Below, one piece after another: positions 46,266 to 56,961 of a stretch of 64,000 nucleotides of DNA. The position numbers and the translations under genes are program-made. Origin of the DNA: Glebionis coronaria (Eukaryota; Streptophyta; Magnoliopsida; Asterales; Asteraceae); the NCBI GenBank assembly GCA_025667525.1, contig CM046878.1:99587237-99651236 (forward strand), written 5' to 3'. Under the pieces are notes generated by a model. It did no database searches. It was not told the DNA's origin and saw only the letters and a list, made by a program, of their open reading frames with translations. Positions within the stretch are counted from its first letter, which is position 1, and each line of letters starts with the position of its first letter.

Positions 46266-49200
46266 GAGATCATTTGTGCCATCAACAATAAAAGATGGCA
46301 AGCATTTGTGTTATTAGCCCAAGGACGATTGTGTAGATCCTCTCTGAATCACTTGATTTAGAGGATAACTGGCTCACACTACTACAAAAAGTGCTTTATA
46401 GACCCCCTTATTAAGACCTTTTTCTAAATGCACAGGTCTAAATATTATTTAGACAGGTTGGATTAATGAACACCGGTTTATACATAAAAATTTATATCTA
46501 GACCGGTGGACATCAAATGAACGGGCCTGAATGACTTAACTTTTAGACCGGTAACTAAACAACCCGGCCCAAATGATATTGTTTTCACTTTTGTTCTTTT
46601 GGGCGGCCTTTTTCAACATTTAGAAATTTCACTTTGGTTTTAGGCGGTCATTTTCAAGATTCAAAATTTTTACGAAAGTAAAGACGATGTCATTTGACCC
46701 CCAAACTCAAAAGTCAAAACCCCTCACAATCCATCTCATCCAAAGATTGTAACTTCCAGATATTCAATGATTGTGAAGAACCCTAATTGGGTCACTTGAT
46801 TTAGGTTACAAATTCAGACCGAGTCCATCACAAATCAGGTATGCAAAACGATTATTAAAGTGACCTAATTAGGGTTCTTCACAATCGTATCCTAAACTTT
46901 TATTTTGGTCAAATTAGTCCTTAAATTAAGTGGATTTATGCTTTTTTGCTTTCTTAATCTTACGTTATGAATCAAGTATGTCAGGTAAATAGCTTTCTTA
47001 GGGGCGGGCTCATAAGAATTGGGTCTTTTTGGTTAGTTTTATTTTATTTATTTATAATTCAAATATTATAAGTTTATAATCCTTTTGAAATGTTTTGTAG
47101 GGAATTAACGTTATCTGTTTCTTCAAATAATACAAGTAAATATTTAATTTTGGTTTTGATATACATATTTTATAAAACTTGATAAATAAATATAAAAAAG
47201 AAATTTGAAGTATGCAGGTATGTCAATTGAATCGTGTGTTAATATTTCCGCAAATTTCGTATGAATTCTTTTGTGGTCATTTAGTGGCCTATCTTGGTGC
47301 TTGACTTCTATTTTCAATTTTTGAAAAAAATTGCAGGTACTTTGAATAGCTTTAGTGATGAGCGACACCGTGTGCTTGACTACATGACCACAAAAGAATT
47401 CATACGAAATTTGTTGCTAATATATCAAAAGTTGCAGTTGGCAACATGGTTCAATATACATAGCCTATAGACGACGAGCCCACAGCCTCGGTGTCGCTCA
47501 TCACTAAAGCTAGTCAGTTTTCTTCGCATATCCCAATCGTATGATCATTGTTACCTCTTGATATTCAGTTTTTTTATTGTTCCTTTTGTTTGTGCACAGA
47601 TTCTAGACAAGTCAATACTTCTTCAAACCACAGAAAAGGACATGATAAGAGATCCACCTAGCACTATCCGCAAGTGAAGAGGCAAACTTTTTCGAAGGTG
47701 CTAATGTCAAGACCGTTGGAGATAGACAGAACATCCACAATCAGGTTAGAAGCTCAGTATTCTCCATGTCTGTAGGTAGTTAATATTTAATCCCATAAAT
47801 GAATAGGAGGTCCTACTGAAACAGCTGGGAACATATCGCCTCATAGAGGTGGGTGTGACAGTGGAGAATGCTTCATTTCTTTTAATAATGAAGGTATATT
47901 AGTGGGCCAAAACTCTAGATAATATAAAGCTGTTTGATTAGGTGTGTGCTTTTGTCAATTTTGTGACATGTTTGCATTGTTTAAAAGTTAAAATTGTGGA
48001 ATAAGTTTAGGGGATGTGCGAATTAAGGCATGTTTAGATCAGGGGTGCACTTTAGTACATTATAATGTACTAAAGCTTTATCAACTGGCTATAGTTTCTA
48101 TTAGGGGTGTCAATCGGATCCGGTTGGTCTAGTTCGGGTCAAAACGGATCAGGTCCAGTTCGGGTAAGGTCAAATCGGGTTCAGGTTTGTTCCATTTATA
48201 AGATCATGTGACAAAGTAGTATCACATTGCATCAATAAGGAAAATAAAATCACATTTGCATCATTGCATCCGTAGAGAAATACAATTGTAGACCATGTAA
48301 CAAAGTTAGAAACTTGTGTAATTGTGTTGATGATCTCACAAGAATACACCATATACTAAAATCCATTAGCTCTTTCTTGCCTTTTATCTCTTTCTATCAT
48401 TCATATATATCATATTTATGTATTCTTATATCTTTTAATATACAGGTCCCATGGACTCATCAACGTCAACTTGTTGAAAAGGTTATTGGTCGAACCGCAG
48501 AGCAGTGACTTACAATGTGTCCTGTTTGATTATGGATGAAGTGCTTGCTTTTGGAACTAGGATAAGTGCTTATTAGACAACAGAATAGCATGGTTTGTTA
48601 ATTTAGGTGTTGTTTGATTGTTTGTTTTGAACAATGTTTGGATTCTTTTGGAAATAAAGTATATATATATGGATTTCTATTTAAATTAGCAGCTTATTGG
48701 ATTTTGGTTATTAAATTGTTTGGTTACAGGTTTTTTTATTCACTGCTTGTTAATGTGAAAATTGTGATATGGGGACAAAACAGTGTGTTGGAAACTTTTT
48801 TTTTTGTTGCCAGGAATTAGTATTTAGCCCGGTGCTTCAACCTGTCTAAATAACATAAACAGGAATTGATATTTAACCCGGTGCTTCAACCTGGCTAAAT
48901 AACATAAACATGGCTTTAAATAAGTCTTTTAGACCGGTGTAATAACCGGATCAAATAATTTGACTTTTAGACCGGTGCGCCAACCGGTGAAAAGCTCTTT
49001 TTTGAAGACCCAAATTCCTGTGAATCATTCGTGTTATTCGAAAATATCATTAGAACAAAATAAGAATATCTTTCGACAAGGAGATCATTTGTGCCATCAA
49101 CAATAAAAGATGGCAAGCCTTTGTGTTATTAGCCCAAGGACGATTGTGAAGATCCTCTCTGAATCACCTGATTTAGAGGATAACTGGCTCAAGACCCAAA

Positions 49201-49346
49201 TTCCTCTATGAATCATTCGTGAAGATCCTCTCTGAATCACTTGATTTAGAGGATAACTGGCTCAAGACCCAAATTCCTCTATGAATCATTCGTGTTATTC
49301 GAAAATATCATTAGAACAAAATAAGAATATCTTTCGACGAGGACCT
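46266..49346. repeat. Local tandem duplication, first copy split by CACTA
   Basis: GAGATCATTTGTGCCATCAA starts at 46266 and at 49081. The first copy runs to 46376, is interrupted by the CACTA element, and resumes at 49005-49080. The second copy runs 49081-49346 and itself holds a 73-bp internal repeat (GTGAAGATCC at 49146 and 49219). The intact copy shows the empty site GGCTCAAGACCC. Confidence 0.85.
46377..49004. mobile_element. Non-autonomous CACTA (EnSpm-like) transposon
   Basis: Left terminus CACTACTACAAAAAGTGC; right end AGCTCTTTTTTG, lacking the last 9-10 bases of the expected mirror terminus. Subterminal TAGACCGGTG/CCGGT repeats on both sides are typical of CACTA. The interior has no transposase but three strong inverted repeats: 46769-46797 with 46858-46886, 47251-47280 with 47384-47413, and 47347-47370 with 47489-47512. 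A truncated TIR-element end (TAGGGGTGTCAAT) lies near 48103. Confidence 0.82.
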
Positions 49347-49703
49347 ATCCTCGCCACAAGTTCTAATCAGGTTTTCTTCACGATTTGGTGTAGTCGAACT
49401 CTTGAGGTCGTCCATTGTTGTTCAGCTAGACCTTTCGCTAATGACCCAAGGCTTCGTAGCCCAATATACTTCTTCTTCTAGTGTTTTCCTAGTAAACCAA
49501 CAAATTTACCAAAGCATATAAAGTTATAAACGTTTCTATTACATAACATACATAATCACCCATTGTATTTCCAACAGAGTGCCAGAAAACCTTGCACTAA
49601 ATTAACAAAAAACCAGCATCGACTACATAACAGTACACAATTTATTCATCCTCGAATAATTTAAGAACTCAAACACACTCGAAGAACGTAACTAGCTTAA
49701 CCC
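49347..49703. other. 3' flank of the HSP gene
   Basis: No additional gene supported. On the minus strand an AATAAA (plus 49641-49646) lies about 60 bases past the HSP stop codon and is a plausible poly(A) signal. Confidence 0.5.
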
Positions 49704-50602
49704 TCACTTGACTTCAACTTCCCAGACATCTTTCCTTTCTTCACTCTTCACCTTCGGAACCACGAGCTTCAACACACCATTCTTCATCTCAGCCTGTATC
49801 TCATTCAGCTTATAAACTTCCATGGGCAAATCAATTCGGCTCGAGTACTTCCGTCTCTGCACGCTCTGCTCGTCCTCCCCGGACTCTTTCTCAGCCTCCC
49901 CTTTGATAATCAGAGTGTTCTGCTCCACCGAGATCTTAACATTTTCTTTGTCCAGACCGGGCATGTCGAAACGGAGATTCAATGCTTCGTCGTCTTCCTT
50001 TGCGTCCCACCCGCGTCTTGCTCCGTATCCGAAACCGGACCCTCCTAAACGAGATGCGGCGAGGAATGGATTTTCCGCGAACTGGTCCATCATGTTAAAT
50101 ATCTGGCTTAAGCTACGTGTCGAAGAGAAGGGATCAAACAGGTCTGCAATCATTATAAACAGCGATACGTTAATACAAAAGCAAACGATATAAAAAAGAG
50201 ACGGTAGAAAATATAAAAAACTGTCACTAAAAACGTGTCACTAAAATATAAATTAAGTGTCGTTAAAGAATAAATTTAGTGACACTTTCTTGTATCAGCA
50301 AAATCTCTGGGTCACCTTAAAATCTATTACTCCTAGTTTGTAGTGAATAAAACAAGCTTACCGGAAAAGAAGTCGTTATCACGACGTCGAGCAACAGACG
50401 AGTTATTCTCATGACGACGATCTTCGTCAACAGCCTTGTTAAAATCATCATACGCTTCAACTTGGGACGTATTAGTATTAAACCCTCGTTGTACAGAGGG
50501 AGAAGCAACAGAAACTGAACGAACAGGAAACAAAAGCTTATTAAACAGCTTATTTGCTGAGGTGGCACTTCGTCTTAGAGCTAGTGATGTAGCCATAGCC
50601 AA
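49704..50602 (-). CDS. Mitochondrial small heat-shock protein (HSP20 family)
   Basis: Two exons: 50362-50602 and 49704-50143, with a 218-bp GT-AG intron in phase 1 (donor GTAAGC). The product has 226 residues. The first 40 or so residues are Arg/Ser-rich without acids and end near QRGFNT, a mitochondrial presequence. A linker with YDDF and LFDPFSSTRSLSQIFNMMDQ leads to the alpha-crystallin domain (about 126-220; ALNLRFDMPGLDKENVKI, LIIKGEAEKE, SSRIDLP, MKNGVLKLVVPKVK). This matches plant mitochondrial HSP22/23.6-type chaperones that hold unfolding matrix proteins under heat stress. MAMATS offers two possible start codons. The gene is intact and is probably a host gene. Confidence 0.93.
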
Positions 50603-50678
50603 AGTGTTTTTTTAATGTTTTGTGATTATATTGGTTTGAGATCTTCTGCTTGCGTGATGATGCATGTGGGTGGGTACC

Positions 50679-50687
50679 TTATTTATG
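50679..50687 (-). promoter_or_regulatory. TATA-like box of HSP gene
   Basis: On the minus strand ATAAATAAG lies about 80 bases before the ATG, at a normal distance for a plant promoter with a short leader. Confidence 0.55.
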
Positions 50688-50757
50688 TGTGGGGATGGAG
50701 AAGTGTGGAAGCGTTGAGAAGGTGACAGTGGAAGAGTGTGGAACTGTGGAGTAGTAG

Positions 50758-50772
50758 GGAAGCTTCTGGAAG
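50758..50772. promoter_or_regulatory. Heat-shock element
   Basis: GGAAGCTTCTGGAAG contains the three-unit array GAAnnTTCnnGAA (50759-50771), the binding site for trimeric heat-shock factor, about 70 bp upstream of the TATA-like box. Further GAA-type half-sites lie between it and the TATA box. Confidence 0.8.
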
Positions 50773-50829
50773 TTGATTTCAGGTTCGTTTATGAAATGAT
50801 AAACCTCACGCGAATATTTATATGCAAAT

Positions 50830-51262
50830 ATAGATAATGAGTTTTTTTTATATAGGAAAGCAAAATTTGATTTATGTATTTTAAAGTAAATATTTTTTAC
50901 AATAAAATAGCTTTTTTATTTTTTTTATTTTATTTACTTTTATGAGAAAACAATCTAAAAAAGATTTATTTGACGAATTTTTTTTTTGTAATTAAAAAAT
51001 GGTGAAAGAATCAGACAAAAAAAACATAAAAATTATATATATATATTAAATTTGTGTATATTTTTTTTCAATTAAGACAATTAATAAAATTTTATTATTA
51101 AATTTTAAATAAATTAAAAAAAGTTAAGTGAACTTTATAATTTTTGATAAATTTAAAAAGTAAATATGTTTCATTCATTATATACTTTCTAGACTTTTTA
51201 CTTTTAATATATAAAATATATTTAAAGTAAAAAAAGTTAAAATAAGTTTGATTTATCTTTAA
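50830..51262. other. A/T-rich spacer
   Basis: Very A/T-rich DNA between the HSP promoter and the Harbinger-type element; no gene seen. Confidence 0.5.
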
Positions 51263-51275
51263 TAGGGCACGATAT

Positions 51276-51440
51276 GGTAAACCGGTGGCTGGCTGGCCAC
51301 GACGGCGCGAGGCCACGGCGACGCCAACCACACCGTGGCTCGCGTCGTCGGTTTTGGGCTGGCTACCACCAGCCGACGCCATGGTGACGGCGCGAGGCCA
51401 CGGCGGCGTCAACCACACCGTGGCTCGCGTCGTCGGGTTT
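51276..51440. repeat. GC-rich head block, copy 1
   Basis: GGCTGGCTGGCCACGACGG-type sequence with an 85-bp internal repeat (GACGGCGCGAGGCC at 51301 and 51386). The same block recurs at about 53146-53300. Confidence 0.8.
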
Positions 51441-51651
51441 TTTAAAATTTTTTTTTTTTTTTTGAAAATTTTAAAAAGTAGCCGTTTTTTGACTGTTGGG
51501 TAACGGTTTTTTTTTTTTTTTTGAACGTTTTTTTGACCGTTTGAAGGGGAAAAACCCCTTTTTTCATCTTTTTTTCCTATAAATTCCACCTCAAATTACC
51601 CACAAATCACACCTTCTTCTACATCTAATTTCTCTATTTTTTCTATCCACC

Positions 51652-52740
51652 ATGAGTCAAAATCCTAATCCAAACCAATACCCGAATCAATGGTTAAACA
51701 ATTACTTTTCCGATCCTCAAAATCAAATTCCTTCTACTCAACTACCGAATTCGTCTTCTTCGTCTAACCCGAATACTCCCTCATCCGCAACATCTAGCAC
51801 TTCAAGAACATTCGCCAACTATAATCAACTCCCAAATCCATTCACTAACTTCCCACAATCACAACAAAACCCGTTTCTTAATTGTACACCCAGGCAATTT
51901 AATATGTGGTTCCAACAATCCCAACAATCACAAATCTTCCAACAATCACAACAATTCCAAACCTTTCCTCAACACTCTTCACAAGAACCCGAAGAACCCG
52001 AACAAAACAATGAACCCCAAGAACCCGAAGAACCCGAAGAACAAGTCGATGCACAACCGAAGAAAGGTTCGAGGAAGAAAAGTGTTGCTAAAAAAAAACC
52101 AAAGAACAAAGGCATAGCCGCGGCTACACAACCACCTCCGAAGTCGGACCGTTCTTTTTGGAGCCAACGTGAGGAAGAAGTTTTGGCCGAGTGTTGGATT
52201 GAAGTATCCGAAGACCCGAAGGTCGAGACCGATCAACCACACGATACGTTTTGGTACCAAGTTATGGATTTGTATAACGATCGGCTTAAGGGTGAGGGTT
52301 TTAAAGCTCGAAACAAAATTATGTTGACCGGGAAGTGGACGAATTTGAACCGCGAGGTTCATAGGTTTAATTCGTTTTATGAAAACGCCAAACTTTTGAG
52401 TGGGGAAAATCAAGACGATTTGATGACTCGTGTGATGAGTTTGTATCGAGATGAAAACAGGAACAAGGAGTTTCCACACAAAAGTGCTTGGCTTGTTTTG
52501 AAAGACAAGTATAAATGGAAAAATCCCGATTCAACTCGAACACGCCGGGCACGAGGGAAGATAGCCGATCAAGATCCGGATCTTTTCAATGACAATGAGA
52601 TCCCTCGTCCATCCGGTGCTCCAAGAAAGGCCAAGGTTCAACGCTCGACAAGCTCATCCGCCACTTCGGGGTCTCAAAAAGAACAATTTGTGGATATGCT
52701 ACAACAACAAATGTTATCCGATCGTGAAACTAAAAAGTAA
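51652..52740 (+). CDS. SANT/Myb-like protein of Harbinger type, early stop
   Basis: A 362-residue ORF. The N-terminus (1-110) is Asn/Pro/Ser/Gln-rich. Residues 111-133 are acidic EPEEPE repeats, and 137-154 are a basic nuclear-localisation stretch. From about 168 a Myb/SANT-like trihelix begins (SFWSQREEEVLAECWIEVS, FWYQVMDLYND, LTGKWTNLNREVHRFNSFY, FPHKSAWLVLKDKYKW). Such proteins are often annotated as glutathione S-transferase T3-like or NAM-associated and are close to the second ORF of plant Harbinger elements, which helps bring the transposase to DNA. A TATAAA (about 51578) and C/T-rich leader precede the ATG. After TAA at 52738-52740 the same frame stays open and family-like to 52905. 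Confidence 0.7.
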   Translation: MSQNPNPNQYPNQWLNNYFSDPQNQIPSTQLPNSSSSSNPNTPSSATSSTSRTFANYNQLPNPFTNFPQSQQNPFLNCTPRQFNMWFQQSQQSQIFQQSQQFQTFPQHSSQEPEEPEQNNEPQEPEEPEEQVDAQPKKGSRKKSVAKKKPKNKGIAAATQPPPKSDRSFWSQREEEVLAECWIEVSEDPKVETDQPHDTFWYQVMDLYNDRLKGEGFKARNKIMLTGKWTNLNREVHRFNSFYENAKLLSGENQDDLMTRVMSLYRDENRNKEFPHKSAWLVLKDKYKWKNPDSTRTRRARGKIADQDPDLFNDNEIPRPSGAPRKAKVQRSTSSSATSGSQKEQFVDMLQQQMLSDRETKK

Positions 52741-52905
52741 CGATTGGACCGAGAGGTGGCGGCTAGACTAGAAGTGGTTGCACTTCAAAAAAGGAACGAG
52801 GATTTGCAAATCGTTCGATACGACACTACCGGATTAAGTCCACAAGACGTGGCGAGGATCGAGAAGCTCAAAGACGAGGCGCGTGCAAAATATTTTAATT
52901 TTTAA
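52741..52905 (+). pseudogene. Readthrough tail of the SANT-like ORF
   Basis: In frame with the preceding ORF: RLDREVAARLEVVALQKRN, then DTTGLSPQDVARIEKLKDEA and a terminal stop at 52903-52905. Proteins of this family usually end with a helical tail of this kind, so TAA at 52738 is probably a nonsense mutation. Confidence 0.7.
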
Positions 52906-53139
52906 GTTTATTTTCGTATTTGTGTTTTTTTTATTCGGTAATTTTTTTTTTAATTTCGTGTTTTTTTTTCTATTAGTAATTGTATTTTTTTTATTAATGA
53001 AAATTTAAGTTTATGTTAATTAATTGTTGAAACAAAAAAATAATAAAAGTTGGGTGACGACGACACGAGAATTCTCGTGTTAACCAGGGAGGGGGGTTGA
53101 GCCATCGTGGGGAGTTTTGGTGTCGTGGGAGTAAGAGGG

Positions 53140-53600
53140 GACGGTATGGCTGGCTGGCCACGATGGCGCGAGGCCACGGCGGCGCCAACCACACCGTGGC
53201 TCGCGTCGTCGAGTTTGGGCTGGTTACTACCAGCCGACGCCATGGCGACGGCGCGACCCCACGGCGGCGCCAACCACACCGTGGCTCGCGTCGTCGGGTT
53301 TTTTTAATTTTTTTTTCTTTTTTTTTTTTTGAAAATTTGAAAATGTTACCGTTTTTTACCGTTGGGGTAACGGATTTTTTTTTGAACCATTTTTTGACCG
53401 TTTGAAAGGGAAAAAACCCCCTTTTCATCTTTTTTTCCTATAAATCCCACCTCAATTTACCCACAAATCACACCTTCTTCTACATCTAATTTCTCTATTT
53501 TTTCTATTAGTAATTGTATTTTTTTTTATTAATGAAAATTTAAGTTTATGTTAATTAATTGTTGAAAAAAAAAAAGTTGGGTGACGACGACACGAGAATT
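53140..53600 (+). repeat. Internally deleted copy of the Harbinger-type element
   Basis: 53146-53305 repeats the GC-rich head; 53395-53505 repeats the promoter and leader (CCTATAAATCCCACCTCAA and the TTCTCTATTTTTTCTAT leader end). The sequence then continues directly with TAGTAATTG and the 3' tail seen at 52973-53130. The whole ORF (about 1.3 kb) is missing between them. Confidence 0.85.
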
Positions 53601-53659
53601 CTCGTGTTAACCAGGGAGGGGGGTTGAGCCATCGTGGGGAGTTTTGGTGTCGTGGGAGT

Positions 53660-53795
53660 AAAAAGTGATGTGGCATCACTTTTTGCCCACGACACGAGCA
53701 CGACGGCTCAACCATACCGTGTGCTCTAAAAAGTGATGTGACATCACTTTTTGTCCACGACACGAGCACGACGGCTCAACCACACCGTGTGCTCT
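53660..53795. repeat. 68-bp tandem duplication with hairpin
   Basis: AAAAAGTGATG starts at 53660 and 53728. Each unit begins with a hairpin (AAAAAGTGATG / CATCACTTTTT) and ends in ACCGTGTGCTCT, the likely element terminus. The element therefore has a duplicated right end. Confidence 0.8.
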
Positions 53796-53809
53796 AAGCC
53801 ACATGACTT

Positions 53810-54848
53810 ATTAATAATTTTGACAATATAAAATATGTTAAAGGGTGTAACTACATTCATTATTGAGCTAGGTGAAGTTGTAACCATTACTAACACAGCA
53901 ATAACTAGACATCTATTTTTTTTAACCAAATAACTTATTTTTTTTCTTTTTATATAACACCAAAAAGGACTAAAATTCAAATACACTAAATGAAAACACT
54001 ATATAAAATAATATGATACGAAACGAAATAAAAACTCTACAAATACAATAAAAACATTACATAATAATTAATTTGGTTTCATATCCGAATAAATCTCACC
54101 AAAAATTTCTAATATGAATAACTCGTCTTCAGCTTCATATTGTCAAATTCTCTCACTCTACTCGAGCCCTTGTTTGTCATATAACGTTTCTTTTAATGCT
54201 TATTCATCAAGAAGTAGTTGATATTCTTCTTCTTTAATAAGATGAAATTCATTACCCATCTAATATTCATGACTCATGTCATGTTCATCAGACGATTGTA
54301 AATGTTGACGAACGACCTATATGGCTCTCTGAATCGTAGTTGAGGTTTGTGTATGGTTGTGAGAGGATTACTTGAGGTAATTTTTGGGTGTCGAGAAATT
54401 GCTTCAAATAGACTTTTTTGTTATGCTTGATGTTTTTAAGAGTGTGTTCTTGATACACCTTTGAGCTTTTAGATTGGTTGATAATTGTTCTATGAGAAAA
54501 TAAAAAAAAGTAGTAAAAGGCATGTATAAGAAAACTAGTCGTTATGTTCTTTGAGTTCAAAATTAATATACAAAATTTAAATAAAATAAAGAATCTAAAT
54601 TACATTACGGAACTTAGATTACAATATGAAATTTAAATTTATAACACTATAATTATTAAAGTTACAACAGAAGCTTCATTATTTATCATGTTGCCAAATA
54701 ATTTTGATGTTCATTTGTTTTTTAATTGGTGTTGCTTTTCAAAACAAAACATTATGAATCAAGAAATTTTTGTTAGATTATTCTATCTAAACACGGTTCT
54801 CTTGTGAAATATATACGTTTCTCGTATCCGGTCCTCAAATCATCTTTA
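53810..54848. other. A/T-rich spacer
   Basis: No recognised gene or element. The minus-strand ORFs here lack any domain. Confidence 0.45.
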
Positions 54849-54856
54849 GCGGTTGA

Positions 54857-55085
54857 CAGGGACGAAGCTAGGACGAAATATGACCGGGTGCACAAATGTT
54901 TTTAAAACGTAATATAGCAGATGTAAAACGTGAATTAAAATGAAGGGTAAAATTATGTTCTAATTGACTGAGTGCATTTAAGATATATTTTAAAAAAACT
55001 ATGTTTTCTTTACAAATTAACACTATATAGAAAAAATTTATAAGGGTCATAGGCACCCGCAGGAAGCCCCCTAGCTCCATCCCTG
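54857..55085. mobile_element. hAT MITE (229 bp)
   Basis: Inverted ends CAGGGACGAAGCTAG / CTAGCTCCATCCCTG (two mismatches) and an exact 8-bp duplication GCGGTTGA at 54849-54856 and 55086-55093. No coding capacity. Confidence 0.92.
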
Positions 55086-55299
55086 GCGGTTGATGCTTTG
55101 TCAAATTGCATGACTAACTCCATGATCTCTTTTTGACGAACACTAGCTTTTTGAATTAGTATTTCTACCAGAGTTTGATTATATCGATAATATGTTGAAG
55201 TGAACAAGTCATTTCTTAATATGTATGTGAAAGTGTGATAATTTTATTGTTTTTTTAGTAATACATGGATTTTTTATTCGACCTTACAAGCGGACTAAT

Positions 55300-55433
55300 C
55301 ATAAGAAGACTCTCTTTTTAGATAGCCAGAGTCATCGCAGGCTGTGGCCACACCTAAACGTACACACATAGTGAGGTTTGAACCCATGACCTCTTGTTTG
55401 AAAGTCAAGGACTTTACCATTAGGCTATTTGAT
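55300..55433 (-). mobile_element. tRNA-derived SINE (second)
   Basis: Minus strand: TAGCCTAATGGTAAAG (box A pattern TRGCNNARYGG), then GGGTTCAAACCTC (box B) about 45 bases later. The rest is a non-tRNA body with GTGTGGCCACAGCCTGCGATG. T-runs lie to the left. A duplication could not be fixed, so the ends are approximate. A true tRNA gene is excluded because no acceptor stem closes. Confidence 0.6.
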
Positions 55434-55439
55434 GATGAT

Positions 55440-56006
55440 TAAATTATTTTTTATTTTGGGTTAATTATATGTAATTTGTTTGATAAAAAAAGAGTATTTA
55501 TAAGTGCAAATAAAGTATTTTTGATAATATAACCGTTAAAAATCAATAACAACCTTTGATAGGTTGGCGATGGAACGAATGACGCGTCATTGATGTGAGG
55601 GACGGTGTCGCTCGTCACCTTTTTTTTATTTTGGCTGACAATTACCATCTCTTCACGACTTCACCAAAGTTCTCAAAAATCCAAAATCTTTTTTCGTTAT
55701 ATTTAACATGTTTCATAAAGGGTTGTGATTCACTAAAAAAAAATATAGAAATTATATAAGTGTCTTTATCCATCCAATTTACTTCCAAATCCTCTCACGA
55801 TTAGGATTAGAACTTGGTCGAGGATAGGAGGGATGATGACGAATAGTATGTTTAAACATTTTACGATAGACTAGATGTGGAGGTATAAGGGCGGCAGGGT
55901 GGGTAATGCACGCTCACCCTTAGTAGTGTAAAATTTATAAGTATTTGATATGTTTTTGTTGTTTTGTCTTTCAAAAACGTATATGTCATATTTAAATTGA
56001 AAGTCA
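55440..56006. other. Spacer
   Basis: No gene recognised between the second SINE and Helitron C. Confidence 0.45.
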
Positions 56007-56825
56007 TTAGACGAGTACCCGCGCATAGCGGCGGAAATTTATAGCAAGAGATAATTAACGATGTGTGATATTGTCATTAGCATTTCATGTAACGTTCAAA
56101 ATAAAACGTGAAAATATCAAATCCAAGTACACATTGTTTTAACAAGGGTTAATTCAACTGAAACAGTAGTCATCATTAAAAAATTTAAATATGTTTTAAA
56201 ATACTTAATAGTTTAGTAATGCACCCACTTGGCAAGTCAAAGAGAGTTAACCCACTAAAATGGCCCATTTAAACACCTATTACGGAGTATAAGGTAATGT
56301 AGATTAAAACATAATGACCGTCTCCGCCTACAAAGACCTATTTGTAGGCTCGAGCTCGCTCAAAACATAATGAGGTGCGCAATTGACCGATTTAAAAGAC
56401 CTATTATAGGTCATGGGATAGGGTCATGTAGGTAGACCAAAACATAATGAACTAAAACATATACTTTCTTTTTGTATATACAAAGATCTCCATGAAACTA
56501 TAAACTCCATAATATTTGTGTTGCAAAAGTGAGTGTATGCTGGAAAAGTGATTATATGTAACAACATAAAAAGAATCATTGTTATGTCCTCTGTGCACTC
56601 ATCCAGATAAAAATAATAAGTTATATTGCCTTCAGTTTAGAATGCAATCGTCTGGTTCATCTTATTTTTCTATCACGATAATAAACACACAATTAGCTTG
56701 AATTTCCTAGCATTACATCCATATTCATCAATATGCATGGAAATGCACCTTAAAGACTATCCATATACATTCACATTGCATGCTTTCAACAACATACAAA
56801 TATTTGTCGGCACACATTTGGCCTC

Positions 56826-56961
56826 TTAAGGAGTCATAAAAGATTTCCTTTGTACTTTGCTCATTACTTCGGTAATCATAATTATGACTTCTTGGTTCAA
56901 TACTTCACTTTCTACAGCCACATCTGCCAGCTTGTTATTTTCAACCTGCAATTGCACATAA
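56826..56961 (-). pseudogene. Exon-like fragment in Helitron C
   Basis: A CAG acceptor is followed by a frame reading VENNKLADVAVESEVLNQEV and then ITEVMSKVQRKSFMTP with a TAA stop. Composition and the splice site suggest a captured terminal exon. I do not recognise the parent gene. Confidence 0.35.

Larger units (their letters stand above)
51263..53794 (+). mobile_element. PIF/Harbinger-type element plus its deleted copy
   Basis: The outer left end reads TAGGGCACGATATGGTAAACC; the right end in reverse complement reads GAGCACACGGTGTGGTTGAGCC, similar but imperfect. TAA flanks both (51260-51262, 53795-53797). The first part (to about 53130) has a GC-rich head, a TATAAA promoter, a SANT-like ORF and a 3' tail. 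The second (about 53140-53600) repeats the head and promoter, then jumps straight to the same 3' tail. No DDE transposase is present. Family assignment rests on the ORF type and TIR style. Confidence 0.6.

Noticed and set aside
49281..49481. 66-residue plus-strand ORF downstream of the HSP gene
   Set aside because: No family resemblance and partly within the local duplication.
51098..51589. 163-residue minus-strand ORF over the GC-rich head block
   Set aside because: Antisense to a Harbinger-type promoter and repeat region; the mirrored ORFs at 52994-53428 arise from the second copy of the same block.
55380..55433. tRNA gene
   Set aside because: Box A and box B are present, but no acceptor stem closes and a non-tRNA body follows, so a SINE is more likely.
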